From: an uncultured Alphaproteobacteria bacterium
GTDB taxonomy: Bacteria; Pseudomonadota; Alphaproteobacteria; RF32; CAG-239
Length of the DNA: 64,000 nt
NCBI GenBank assembly: GCA_934254925.1
Contig: CAKQMD010000003.1
Location: forward strand, 40,767 to 104,766
Direction of reading: 5' to 3'
A program made the translations under genes and the position numbers. The notes beneath the pieces were generated by a model, which did not search any database, was not told where the DNA came from, and saw only the letters and a program-made list of their open reading frames with translations. Numbering within the stretch: position 1 is the first letter of the stretch; each line of letters begins with the position of its first letter. Positions 7,963-16,209 of the stretch are shown here, one piece after another.

Positions 7963-9420
7963 TTACCTGATAATCATGTCATTGCCCATTCCCGGAATTG
8001 TCGTACTGGTTTTCAAAAACCTGTTTGCCGGAGAATCTGGATCGTTGTCTTCTTTGATCGCCGTTGCGTTTTCCACGGAATCCTTAAGGGTAATGTCGGT
8101 TTTAAGCGGTTCTTTGTCCAGAATGCCGCCGGCGGCGAAATAAAGATAATCTTTGATGCCGCCTTTGTCAGCCCGGATATAAGTTGAGGTAATCTCGTCG
8201 ACAATGTGTCCGGTCTGTAAAGCCGTCCCGACCTTAACCATAAACGGCGTGCCGTCTTTGTTGATCAGTTTGGCAATCAGTTCGCCTCCTTTGCCGCGAA
8301 TTTCCATAACGGCGTATAGGTCCGAAAGTTTAATGACTTCTTCGACGACAACCGGCTCCGCTTCGACTTTTGTTTCCTCGACGGCTTCTTCCCCTTCGGC
8401 AAACGGATTTTGTTTGGCCTGCATTTCTCTTTCCTGAGCCTCTATTCTGGCTTTCAGAATGGAAATCTGCGTCTGCAGGTCATTAACCTGTTGGGCGAAA
8501 GCTTCTTTTGCCGCGGCCGCGTCTTGATTGGCTGTCGCAGCCAGTTGGGCGATCTCGTCAAATTTGGCGCTGATGTCTGCAACGAGTTCTTTTTTCTCGT
8601 TTTTCAATTGGTTCATTTGCAAATACAGGTCGCCGTTGTTCTTGACCCATTTCTGCGTCTCTTCCAACATCTGATTTTTATAGGCTTTCAAGAGCTTTTC
8701 CTGCCGTGCCTTTTCGTATTGGATGTCCAATTCCCGCAGTTTTTGCTTTTCCTGAATGACTTTTTGTTCCTGCTCTTTTTCCCATTCGATCTTTTTGCGT
8801 TCTTTTTCTTCGGCTTTGGCTTTTTCTTCGTCAATGGCCTTTTGTCGCTGGTTTTTAATGGCTTCGATTTCGTTTTTCACCTTTTCGCGCCGCAGTTCCA
8901 AAGACAAAAGCGCCGTTTGTTTTTCAATGTCGGACATCTGCGAGAACAAATTATCGTCAATCACGGCCGTTCCCGTGCCGAGAATGCCGTTGTCAGGCTC
9001 TTTTGCTGCCAAAACCGGTGCTTTTTCTTCCTCAGTTTCCGGCAGGTCTTGCGGCAGATTCAGTTCCAACCCCTGCGGTTGCGGAGCGGGGGATGCTGCC
9101 GGCGGTACCGGTGAGGGAACAACGTTGGTATTGGCGGCTTCTTCCGCGCCAAAGGGCAGAGTCCCCGAAGACGGCGGCGTTACCAGTCCCGCTGCGGGAG
9201 CGGCGGCGGGAACGGCTTCCCCTTCTTCTTCAAATAGGGAAATCTCGTCCGGAATGCTGGGATCGTCAAGCGTAGACTTGCTTTGCTGGCCGTTGGTCAG
9301 GGGAATGGTTTCTTCTTCAAGGGTGACCACGCCCTGCGCCCGGCTTTCAAAAGCCGCGGCAGCGCAAAGAACCAGAGCCAATGCGGTAGTGCCTAATGTC
9401 TTTTTAATTTCATAATGCAT
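7963..9420 (-). CDS. pilP: PilP-like periplasmic pilus assembly protein with long coiled coil
   Basis: About 485 residues from the ATG at 9420. Two in-frame upstream starts exist (up to 9450), but this one has a GAGGGG site and begins a standard signal peptide (about 1-29, ending SRAQG). A Pro/Ala/Glu-rich stretch (30-130) leads to a charged coiled coil (about 160-325, with IQYEKARQEKLLKAYKNQ). The C-terminal domain near 363-440 (LYAVMEIRG, GTALQTGHIVDE, YIRADKG) resembles the small PilP domain that links the inner-membrane PilO to the secretin. Known PilP proteins are much shorter, so the coiled coil is an enlargement. The gene overlaps the end of pilO by 11 bp. Confidence 0.72.
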   Translation of the reverse strand: MHYEIKKTLGTTALALVLCAAAAFESRAQGVVTLEEETIPLTNGQQSKSTLDDPSIPDEISLFEEEGEAVPAAAPAAGLVTPPSSGTLPFGAEEAANTNVVPSPVPPAASPAPQPQGLELNLPQDLPETEEEKAPVLAAKEPDNGILGTGTAVIDDNLFSQMSDIEKQTALLSLELRREKVKNEIEAIKNQRQKAIDEEKAKAEEKERKKIEWEKEQEQKVIQEKQKLRELDIQYEKARQEKLLKAYKNQMLEETQKWVKNNGDLYLQMNQLKNEKKELVADISAKFDEIAQLAATANQDAAAAKEAFAQQVNDLQTQISILKARIEAQEREMQAKQNPFAEGEEAVEETKVEAEPVVVEEVIKLSDLYAVMEIRGKGGELIAKLINKDGTPFMVKVGTALQTGHIVDEITSTYIRADKGGIKDYLYFAAGGILDKEPLKTDITLKDSVENATAIKEDNDPDSPANRFLKTSTTIPGMGNDMIIR

Positions 9421-10687
9421 AGATGATCCCCTCATATTCCCAAGTTTCATTACTCGGAGTATATTTTATATTCTTAATCTCAAGTCCTGAAAATTTTGTT
9501 AACAAATCCGTCCATATTATTGGATTATACCGTGACGAGAAGCGAAAACCCAAAGCCGGATAAACCGTTTTTTCCGGAGAAGTGTAGGATGTCCGGCTCA
9601 AAGAGATCTGTTGCCCGATGGATTGAAACAAATCATTGACCGTATTGCGCAGGTCTTCCATATTTTTCATCGGCGGGGAAGAAATCTGCGAAATTTTGTT
9701 CAACGGCATGGTAACCGCCAAATTGGTGCCGTTGTCGGAAAACGAACGGCCCGAAAAGACTAAGCCCGACTGGTCAAGCGCTTTTTGCGCCCAAGACAAA
9801 CGACCGATCTTCATGCTCCAAGAGGTCATGACACCGTTGGCCGAACAGGCGACCGGTCCGATCTCCCAGCCCGGCGGCATAATCTTAACCACGTCCTGTA
9901 CGCCTTCGTAGCACTCTTTCATCGTCTGTGTCGGATCATTGAGCTTTTCCCAAGGTTTGACTTCGGGAAGCTTCTCAATCTTAGGAACGACTTTGGGTTG
10001 TACCGGCACGACCACCGGCCTTTTGGTCGGAGTCAGAAAAATCTTGTCAATCAAGCTGGAGACCAGCCAAATGCCCACGACCGCCGAAATTACGACGACC
10101 ATCAGCAGCTTGGCGCCGCGCAAGGCTTTGATCTTTTGCAGCTTAGACTTGACGCCTTTGGACAAGAGCCCGCTGAGCTGAACTTCTTCGGTTTCTTCGA
10201 TACCCCATTCCGCCGGCGCAATTTTGCGGCCCCAATCGGGCACGGCCAGCATGGACATAAATTGGTTTCTGGCGTCTTCCTCTTTCAAAAACAGCATATC
10301 GCCGTCGGAAAGGATAATATCGTTGCGGATACAGACATACCACCAACCTTCGTTAACCTTAAAGACGGCAATGAAAGAAGCCTTGTCCGACATGGCCGAA
10401 GCCAGCGAAACCGCCGCGACGTTTTCGCCGCTTTTGTACCCCTCGTGCGAGACGCAGATACCGAACTGCGGCGCTTTTCCGCCCTTGATGCAAAACAGGT
10501 CGGCGCCTTCGAGAACCCCGGCGGAGGCTTCTTCCACCTCCATAAAGGGATCGTCTTTATTCTGCAAAGGCTGCCAGAACAAGCTGGTTGCATAAGTTAT
10601 GCCGTCCACCGCGATTTTGGTTCCCCAAGATCGCTTGGCGGTTTTCTCGTCATAATCTTCTTCCAATAATTTAGCTTCTTCCAGCAC
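9410..10687 (-). CDS. pilO: PilO2-like type IVb pilus inner-membrane protein
   Basis: 425 residues of the R64 PilO (PilO2) type: a cytoplasmic N-terminal domain (about 1-150, beginning KIAVDGITYATSLFW), one TM helix (about 192-216, LLMVVVISAVVGIWL) and a periplasmic domain with the characteristic CYEGVQDV and PPGWEIGPVACS motifs (about 255-290). It sits in the inner membrane and connects the ATPase/platform side with PilP and the PilN secretin. The start is a GTG with GGAG seven bases upstream. Downstream it overlaps pilP, and upstream it follows pilN by 18 bp. Confidence 0.85.
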   Translation of the reverse strand: MLEEAKLLEEDYDEKTAKRSWGTKIAVDGITYATSLFWQPLQNKDDPFMEVEEASAGVLEGADLFCIKGGKAPQFGICVSHEGYKSGENVAAVSLASAMSDKASFIAVFKVNEGWWYVCIRNDIILSDGDMLFLKEEDARNQFMSMLAVPDWGRKIAPAEWGIEETEEVQLSGLLSKGVKSKLQKIKALRGAKLLMVVVISAVVGIWLVSSLIDKIFLTPTKRPVVVPVQPKVVPKIEKLPEVKPWEKLNDPTQTMKECYEGVQDVVKIMPPGWEIGPVACSANGVMTSWSMKIGRLSWAQKALDQSGLVFSGRSFSDNGTNLAVTMPLNKISQISSPPMKNMEDLRNTVNDLFQSIGQQISLSRTSYTSPEKTVYPALGFRFSSRYNPIIWTDLLTKFSGLEIKNIKYTPSNETWEYEGIIYAL

Positions 10688-10705
10688 TCTTTTTCTCCGT
10701 GAGAA

Positions 10706-12307
10706 TTACAGGTCTTTCATCCGCGATTCCGGGGTCAGCGGCGATTCCAAAACCACCGGTGTCAAAATGATGACCAACACGCTGCGTTTTTTTGCCGCCT
10801 GTGCGTTTCCGCCCAAGAGCGAATTGGTCGCCGATCCTGTTCCTTCTTTGGATGTTTCGTTCGAGACTTTTTCATACCCGGTCAAAATCAACGATTCTCC
10901 GGAAGTCATGGCCACTTCCTGCGTAAAACCGCGAGATTCGATCTTTGGGTTCTGAATATATTGGTTGTCTTCTTCGTTTCCGAAGTTGACCGCTTCCAGA
11001 GAAATCAGGTCCGACAGCGTCAGGTTGAACATGATCAACATCCGGCCGTGTTCGAGAATACGCGGCAAAACATCCAGGGTAAAGCCGTATTCGACTTCTT
11101 CCGTGGTTACCGAGATGTCATAGTTATTGCCGTCCGTTCCGCTGTTGGTTTTGGTCATTTCGGCAATGTAGTTTTCTTTGGTCATCACCTGGATCGGCGC
11201 CGGCTTGTTGTTCAGCGTCGTCACCGTACCGCTGGTGATCAAGCTGGTGGTCTTCTGCGTCGACAAAGCCTGCACGGCAGCGTCGGCCGTCCAGTTGCCG
11301 CTGATCAATCCCCAGGAAAGCGTATCGGACATTCCGTCACCGGTAGCCACGCCGGAAGCGCCGGCCATGCCGATTTTGGTGACTCCGTCGTCAAAAACAG
11401 CTTTAAGATTCAGGCCGTATTTGTCGGAATCGTCCAAAGTAACCTGCAGAATTTTAACGCTGATGGCCACTTGCCTGGATAAACGGGCATTTTGTTCGTT
11501 AATGTATTTTGCCACTTTTTTGATGTCATTGGGCGTCGCCGTCAGAGAGATCGTCCCGTCAGCCGGAGACATTGTCAGTTTTGCGCCGCTGTCGATCATG
11601 GAAGTAATTGTCTTTTCGATGTTCCCCCATAATTCAACTTCCGCCGAGCTTGACAGCGAGATGGACGAACTGCCGCCTCCGGAAGAAGAGTTGCCTCCCA
11701 CGTTCACCGACAAGTTTGGTTTTGTCGGCAGACTGTAGACGACAAAGGTCTTGGTGATGTACTTGTAGAACATGATCTCGCCTTTTTCGTATTTCCACCA
11801 AATACCGAACCGATTGGCGACTTCATTGAGCAAACCGCTCAACGGCCCCTGATAAGACAAAAGCATTTTGTTTGGTTCCGTCCAGTCGACGTTGATGGAT
11901 TCCGGCGTCGGCTTGTTGGCTTCGGCATTTTTGAAGACGTCAGCCTCCAGCTGCGGTGCATAACGAACGCCCAGCGAGGTGATTTTATTGATCATGTCGC
12001 CGATTTCAAACAGGGTGATCGGACGATTGCTGATCAAGGTAATGCCGTCTTTGGTCTCCAAATAGGAAGGCAGCGGCTGTCCCTCATATTCCACTTCGCT
12101 GGTGTCGCCGAGCCAAATTTCGTCTTTGACCTTGACCAAAGAGTCATTGGCCTTGGTGGTGGGAATCTTCGCTTCTTCTTTTAACTTCGTTGTTGCGTCG
12201 ACTTCTCTTTCCACGGTTGCGTCCATGCTGGTGGAAATGGAGCATGAAGAAAGGCTTGCCCAGGCAAATGCCGCCAGTGTCACGGTTGTAATTTTAGTTA
12301 TATGCAT
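10706..12307 (-). CDS. pilN: PilN-family outer-membrane secretin lipoprotein
   Basis: A secretin of the type IVb pilus, forming the outer-membrane gate for the fibre. The chosen ATG (12307) has GGAGG seven bases upstream; an earlier TTG and ATG lie inside or against that site. The protein (about 533 residues) begins with a lipoprotein signal ending LSSC (Cys22). N-terminal periplasmic domains (about 95-280) include the PilN hallmark LSYQGPLSGLLNEVANRFG. The secretin barrel domain is about 330-520, with YGFTLDVLPRILEHG, SGESLILTGYE and a VLVIILTPVVLES ending. It overlaps the lipoprotein gene upstream by 14 bp. Length and order fit R64 PilN well. Confidence 0.9.
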   Translation of the reverse strand: MHITKITTVTLAAFAWASLSSCSISTSMDATVEREVDATTKLKEEAKIPTTKANDSLVKVKDEIWLGDTSEVEYEGQPLPSYLETKDGITLISNRPITLFEIGDMINKITSLGVRYAPQLEADVFKNAEANKPTPESINVDWTEPNKMLLSYQGPLSGLLNEVANRFGIWWKYEKGEIMFYKYITKTFVVYSLPTKPNLSVNVGGNSSSGGGSSSISLSSSAEVELWGNIEKTITSMIDSGAKLTMSPADGTISLTATPNDIKKVAKYINEQNARLSRQVAISVKILQVTLDDSDKYGLNLKAVFDDGVTKIGMAGASGVATGDGMSDTLSWGLISGNWTADAAVQALSTQKTTSLITSGTVTTLNNKPAPIQVMTKENYIAEMTKTNSGTDGNNYDISVTTEEVEYGFTLDVLPRILEHGRMLIMFNLTLSDLISLEAVNFGNEEDNQYIQNPKIESRGFTQEVAMTSGESLILTGYEKVSNETSKEGTGSATNSLLGGNAQAAKKRSVLVIILTPVVLESPLTPESRMKDL

Positions 12308-12935
12308 TCTCATCCTCCATGGTTTCAATGACCAAGACGCGGTTGCCTTTGTAGAAGGTTGCTACCGGCGCCGGCTGTGCCCTGGCAAAGGCGCGGATCA
12401 ATGCCGAGCTCACGTCGGCAAAGCGCCCGCGGAACATGGCGCCGGCTGTAAGGGTATAATTTCTGTTGGTGTTCCAAATCAGTCTCCAGCCCGAACGATC
12501 ACTCCATTCCGTGAGCAGGCCTTTTAAGGTTTTACCTTCTTCTGCCAACCAATCCTCGACGGGATCTTCGCCGTTAAGCGCCTCTTCGGAAGCCGTATCG
12601 TCGCTGTTTTCGCTCATGGAAATTTCTTCTTCATAGTCAGTAACCTCTTCCTCGATTGTCGGAGGAATGGAAGCCGAGACGTTGCTTCCGGCACCGGCCT
12701 GGACAATTCTCTGGTCGCGGGGCGTTCTCTCGCCGAACTCTCGGTAATCGGCCGCCACTTGGGTATAGTTGACAAACTCGTCGTCAGGAACCGCGGCTGC
12801 CGGTGCTACCGTCCGGGTTTCTTCAATATAGATCTGATCTTCCTCGGAAGGCGCCCATCCGTCTTGAAAACAGGCGCAGCCCGCTGTCAGCGTAAGGAGC
12901 AGCAGGCCAAAAACAATCGGCACTTTCTTGTCCAT
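12294..12935 (-). CDS. PilL/TcpQ-like lipoprotein
   Basis: Outer-membrane lipoprotein of about 213 residues from the ATG at 12935, which has AAGGA upstream and gives a 20-residue signal ending LTAGC. Two longer in-frame starts (up to 13004) would lengthen the n-region without benefit. Residues 25-120 are acidic and of low complexity. The C-terminal 85 residues (EEGKTLKGLLTEWSDRSGW, TAGAMFRGRFADVSSALI, YKGNRVLVIE) match the TcpQ/PilL C-terminal domain, which helps localise the pilus secretin. Its place just before the secretin gene agrees with R64 pilL or Vibrio tcpQ. No separate pilM homolog is visible. Confidence 0.8.
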   Translation of the reverse strand: MDKKVPIVFGLLLLTLTAGCACFQDGWAPSEEDQIYIEETRTVAPAAAVPDDEFVNYTQVAADYREFGERTPRDQRIVQAGAGSNVSASIPPTIEEEVTDYEEEISMSENSDDTASEEALNGEDPVEDWLAEEGKTLKGLLTEWSDRSGWRLIWNTNRNYTLTAGAMFRGRFADVSSALIRAFARAQPAPVATFYKGNRVLVIETMEDENAYN

Positions 12936-13021
12936 TTTTTTGTTCCTTGAGTTAAATTTTGTCATAGTTTTTCCTATCATACATATTGAAAAATAAATAA
13001 TCAAGCTTCAGGCGCAACTTA

Positions 13022-14734
13022 TTACCATTGCATATAACCTCCCTGATAAACCTGACGATTATTTCCCGCGGTCATCTCTTGGTTGTTGTTTAATTTTATG
13101 GTCCTAATAATAAAGGAATTGGGTTCCCGGTTGGTAAAAACCGTGTTGATCTTACTGTAGTCGACCCCCCGGCTGGTTAAAATGTTGTGTAGCAGGTTTA
13201 GTCTTTTTTGCTGCAGTTCCATGGCGCTTGTGCCGTCAATTCTCACCTCGATGCCGGTTGAGGCATCTTCTTTGATCTTGTTGGCAAAAGCCTGAATCCA
13301 GCGCAATGTCTGTCCCGAAATTTCCGCTCTGTTCGGCTGAAAGGACAAGCGGATTTCCACCGGCAGAATTTTTGTGTGCCTTTTGGGGTGTTCGGTCTTT
13401 TTCTTAACGCGCCAAAAGTCAGCGGCCTGTTCTTTGACGGATTTTTTATTCTGTGCTTCGTCGGCAGTTTTGTCTTCGCTGAACAGGGAAGAGATACTGC
13501 TGATCAGATCTTTTTTGCTGTTGGTCGCTTCTTTTTCTTCCGTCTGCAAAACCGTTGCCTTCGTTTTTTCTTCTTCGACCGGTTCGGGGGCCGGTAACGG
13601 AGCCGCTTCGGCAATCGGCCTCAGAAGCGGAACGTCTTTTTCTTCCTGCTGTCCTTCTTTCATGCGGCGAATGTATTCCGCGTCCGTCCCTTTGCGCGGA
13701 GAAACGAGTTGCGGCGTCAGGTTTTTGTCGTTCAAGATATCTTCGGGGATCGGGATCAGAATGTTGTCAATGGTTTCCGAAGCCATGGCCACAGCCTCTT
13801 CTTGTGAAATTTTAGCCTGGCGGCTCAAAGTGTCTTTGATCTCTTCCGTCGAAGGTTTGGCATAATCTTCCTGTAAAACCATGGCATTTTTGGGATGCTT
13901 GCTTCCCTTGGCTACCAGCCAGGGGTTGTCGTTGCGTCCGCTTTTTTCCGCCATGCTTTCCCATTCGGCGGCCGGAGCCGTTTCTGCGGCGTCTGCGGGC
14001 ATTTGCGCCGGTGTTTCAAGGCTTTTCATGCTTGAGATCGGAATGTCGGCGTCTGCCAATGCGACTTGGTTTTGCGGCGCTTGCTTGGCCACGCGGGCCC
14101 CTTTATCTGCAAGCAACACGTCTTCCGCGCTTTTTTCCAGGGGAATAATCAGCTGCGGTTCGTGGTTTTTCTTTTGTGGAGACGCCGCCGGCAGGGTCGG
14201 AGCGCTTTCAAGCGCAGGTTTTGCCTCCGGCGCATAAATCGGTGCCGACGCTTCCGCTGCGGCCAGTTTTATCGGTTCCGGCGGCAAAAGCGGTTTTCCT
14301 TTGGCCTTTTCCGTAGTCGGCGGCCGTTTGATGACCTCCTGAAAATTGTCGCTGATCAGCCGGTTGGGAGGGGTTGGGGCCGAGAGACGTTTTTCTGTCG
14401 GAAGTTCGGAGGGAAAATCAAGCATGTCTTCCTCGCTGACGGAAGCCAAGATAACGTCGCTTTCGGCGTTGATCGGAATAAGCTCCGCCGCGTATTCGGC
14501 TGTCGTTTGCGGCTCTCGCAAAACCGAAAGCGCAATTTTTTTGACCGGCGCCGGGCGAACAGAGGGGGAAGTCCGCGCTTCGTCTTTCAAAAACAGCAGA
14601 ATATTTTTTTCAGGAAGGTTAATTTCTTGATTTTCAAGGGATTTTTTATGCAAAAATACTCCGTTTACCGAAAAAATCAGAAACAGAGAAAAAACAAAGC
14701 TGCAAACAAAAGTTTTAAAAGCCGCTTTTTTCAT
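13022..14734 (-). CDS. OmpA-like-domain protein with N-terminal anchor, first gene of the pilus operon
   Basis: 570 residues. An uncleaved-looking signal/TM segment (about 6-28, FVCSFVFSLFLIFSVNGVF) is followed by 400 residues of Pro/Ala/Glu-rich sequence, probably an extended periplasmic spacer. The C-terminal 100 residues (about 455-555: LSFQPNRAEISGQTLRW, IEVRIDGTSA, RLNLLHNILTSRGVD) have the layout of an OmpA/MotB peptidoglycan-binding domain, though the family Asp and Arg ligands are not clear. A GAGGGG site lies nine bases before the ATG, and a promoter is just upstream. It starts the pilus transcription unit, so it may fix the pilus machine to the cell wall. Function is inferred; no close family was recognised. 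Confidence 0.6.
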   Translation of the reverse strand: MKKAAFKTFVCSFVFSLFLIFSVNGVFLHKKSLENQEINLPEKNILLFLKDEARTSPSVRPAPVKKIALSVLREPQTTAEYAAELIPINAESDVILASVSEEDMLDFPSELPTEKRLSAPTPPNRLISDNFQEVIKRPPTTEKAKGKPLLPPEPIKLAAAEASAPIYAPEAKPALESAPTLPAASPQKKNHEPQLIIPLEKSAEDVLLADKGARVAKQAPQNQVALADADIPISSMKSLETPAQMPADAAETAPAAEWESMAEKSGRNDNPWLVAKGSKHPKNAMVLQEDYAKPSTEEIKDTLSRQAKISQEEAVAMASETIDNILIPIPEDILNDKNLTPQLVSPRKGTDAEYIRRMKEGQQEEKDVPLLRPIAEAAPLPAPEPVEEEKTKATVLQTEEKEATNSKKDLISSISSLFSEDKTADEAQNKKSVKEQAADFWRVKKKTEHPKRHTKILPVEIRLSFQPNRAEISGQTLRWIQAFANKIKEDASTGIEVRIDGTSAMELQQKRLNLLHNILTSRGVDYSKINTVFTNREPNSFIIRTIKLNNNQEMTAGNNRQVYQGGYMQW

Positions 14735-14756
14735 AAATTTAAACCCCTCTAAAGCC

Positions 14757-14785
14757 TTGATAAATCAAAATGCGACTCTTGGCAA
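14757..14785 (-). promoter_or_regulatory. Promoter of the pilus operon
   Basis: On the minus strand a TTGCCA -35 (14780-14785), a 17-bp spacer and a TATCAA -10 (14757-14762). The -10 ends 22 bp before the ATG of the OmpA-like gene, so the mRNA leader is short and contains the GAGGGG ribosome site. Confidence 0.55.
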
Positions 14786-14971
14786 GAGGATATAAAAATT
14801 AGGCATTTTTTTGTGGATTCTTTTAAATTTTCCGTTTTGCGGAGCGGAGAAAAACTTTTGCGAAAAAACAAAGCCGCTGTCGGCGTTTTGCGTTCTTTAC
14901 GTCTTCTTAACCAGTGTGAATTTTTTGTTACAGCAAAAAAATCCTAGTGTAAACAATATGTTAATCCTTTT

Positions 14972-14981
14972 TTGCTATAAG
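14972..14981 (+). promoter_or_regulatory. Candidate extended -10 promoter of the virB2 operon
   Basis: TTTGCTATAAG is an extended -10 (TGC then TATAAG) 84 bp upstream of the first virB2 gene. No good -35 lies at the right distance. The same TTTGCTATAA core occurs before pilin 1 and before the gene at 23529. An alternative is TTGTTA (14925-14930), 17 bp, TGTAAA (14948-14953). Confidence 0.4.
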
Positions 14982-15035
14982 CTTTTCTGCTGGTAAAAAA
15001 AGCAAAAATCCGCTATTCTAAAAGAGTATAGAGAG

Positions 15036-15047
15036 TTTTGCGCAAAC
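15036..15047. promoter_or_regulatory. Palindrome TTTGCGCAAA before virB2
   Basis: A perfect 10-bp palindrome at 15037-15046, immediately upstream of the AGAAGGAG ribosome site. Its half-site TTTTGCG recurs three more times in the same regulatory region, which suggests a repressor or activator binding site. Confidence 0.35.
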
Positions 15048-15065
15048 ATTAGAAGGAGAAGTACT

Positions 15066-15407
15066 ATGCAATTCTTGAAAAATAATTTTTGGACTTTCTT
15101 TTTAGTCGCAGGCTTTGCGCTGTTGGCGATGACCGGAGATGCTTCGGCTCAGGCTGCCAGTGTGATGGATACCGCTGCGCAGAAAGCCAAAGATGCCTTT
15201 GGGTCAGTCAAAACCATTCTGTTTATCGTCGGTGGTTTTGGTCTGGTCGGTGTGGCATGGGGCGCCATCTTCGGTAAAATCAACTGGAAATGGTTTGCGG
15301 CCCTGGCCGTTGGTCTGGCCATTCTGGCTGCCGCTAACTCGATCGTGAACTACGCGACCGGTAAGAGCGTCGGTTTCGAAGACTCTTTCTCGGCCGCCGG
15401 TAAATAA
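15066..15407 (+). CDS. virB2: VirB2/TrbC-like pilin
   Basis: 113 residues with the VirB2 pilin plan: an N-terminal signal peptide (about 1-30, ending DASAQA), then two hydrophobic helices (about 51-71, TILFIVGGFGLVGVAWG, and 77-97, WFAALAVGLAILAAANSIV) joined by a short polar loop GKINWKW. VirB2 subunits assemble the conjugation-type pilus or channel of a vir T4SS. An AGAAGGAG site precedes the ATG. The gene is first in the operon and is followed by a strong hairpin, as would suit a highly expressed subunit. The same two-helix module recurs in the next two genes. Small membrane pilins are poorly conserved, so the call leans on topology and neighbours. Confidence 0.78.
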   Translation: MQFLKNNFWTFFLVAGFALLAMTGDASAQAASVMDTAAQKAKDAFGSVKTILFIVGGFGLVGVAWGAIFGKINWKWFAALAVGLAILAAANSIVNYATGKSVGFEDSFSAAGK

Positions 15408-15451
15408 GCGCACATGCGTCGGAGGGAGATTTCTCCCTCCGACCGCTTATT
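15403..15451 (+). terminator. Large hairpin after virB2 (partial terminator or mRNA stabiliser)
   Basis: A perfect 11-bp stem, GTCGGAGGGAG (15418-15428) with CTCCCTCCGAC (15433-15443) around loop ATTT. It is extended by an outer stem AATAAGCG (15403-15410) with CGCTTATT (15444-15451), leaving a 7-nt bulge. The outer arm begins in the virB2 stop codon. Only a short interrupted T stretch follows, so partial termination or 3'-end protection is more likely than full termination. Confidence 0.6.
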
Positions 15452-15507
15452 GCTTTTACAAGTTCGTCGTTTGCCGGATTTGTAAAAACAATAGGGAAAC
15501 GGGAGTA

Positions 15508-16200
15508 ATGATGATGAAAAAAGGAATAATATATTTCTCTTTGCTGATGAGCATCATGCTCTTGTTTTGCAATTATAATATTGCTATGGCCATTGACGGT
15601 TTTAACAGTATAACGAGAACGTCTGTTGAGGAGAAAACCGACAGTTTTACAGTAAAGAAGATGCAATTGGATAGTGAAGGGAATTATACAGAAAAAACTG
15701 ATACCTTCTATAAATCGGAAAATCCTTATTATCAAATCCAGTTAGAGCAGGCCAACAAAGATTCAAAAAATATTTTTGATATAGAAAAATGGAATAGCTG
15801 GATGGCTCTTTGTAAGCAAAAAGGCAACTGTAATGGATCTAGTTCAACAACAACGTCTTCTGCATCGGAAGAAAATACAAAAACGCCGGCTCCCGGCAGT
15901 TCAAACAAAACGACAAGCAATCTGGTTTTGAACGGCTGCGGAGAGGGATCGGGATTGTTCAGTGGCTTGGTCAAGACCGGGAGCAACATCTTCTTGGGTC
16001 TAAGGGATTTGATTTATGTGGTCGCCGGCTTCGGCATCATCGGCGTTGCCGTCGGCGGCTTTTTCGGAAATTTGAATTGGAAGTGGCTGGGAGCGATCAT
16101 CATCGGGCTGATCGTCATTGCCTCAACCGGCGAAATCATTGCCACTGTGACGGATTGCAAACAATTTACCTCAACCGTCATTCAGGATACTTTGAAGTAG
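15508..16200 (+). CDS. VirB2-like module protein with N-terminal extension
   Basis: 230 residues. A signal peptide (about 1-28, ending NIAMA) is followed by a polar Ser/Thr-rich region of about 120 residues that resembles nothing I recognise. The C-terminal 80 residues repeat the VirB2-like module: GLRDLIYVVAGFGIIGVAVGG, loop GNLNWKW, then a second helix LGAIIIGLIVIASTGEII. An approach segment, VKTGSNIF, is shared with the next gene (VKTGNNIF). Two cysteines, one before (NGCGEGS) and one after (TDCKQF) the helices, could pair. Three ATG codons in tandem follow a GGGAG site; the first is used here. It is probably a minor pilin or a pilus tip/base subunit. Confidence 0.65.
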   Translation: MMMKKGIIYFSLLMSIMLLFCNYNIAMAIDGFNSITRTSVEEKTDSFTVKKMQLDSEGNYTEKTDTFYKSENPYYQIQLEQANKDSKNIFDIEKWNSWMALCKQKGNCNGSSSTTTSSASEENTKTPAPGSSNKTTSNLVLNGCGEGSGLFSGLVKTGSNIFLGLRDLIYVVAGFGIIGVAVGGFFGNLNWKWLGAIIIGLIVIASTGEIIATVTDCKQFTSTVIQDTLK

Positions 16201-16209
16201 GAGGGCGCC

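Larger units (their letters stand above)
14735..15065. other. Divergent regulatory region between pilus and T4SS operons
   Basis: A 331-bp non-coding, AT-rich interval between the two head-to-head operons. It holds a leftward promoter (14757-14785), a rightward extended -10 (14972-14981), four copies of TTTTGCG (14835, 14856, 14886, 15036) and the palindrome TTTGCGCAAA beside the virB2 ribosome site. A 61-codon ORF inside it (14811-14996) has no ribosome site and looks accidental. Confidence 0.6.

Noticed and set aside
8410..9415. Plus-strand ORFs opposite pilP
   Set aside because: Shadows of the charged coiled coil on the minus strand, rich in Phe/Leu or Ser with no initiation signals.
14811..14996. 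61-codon plus-strand ORF between the divergent operons
   Set aside because: No ribosome site, Phe/Cys-rich accidental composition, and it lies across the promoter region.
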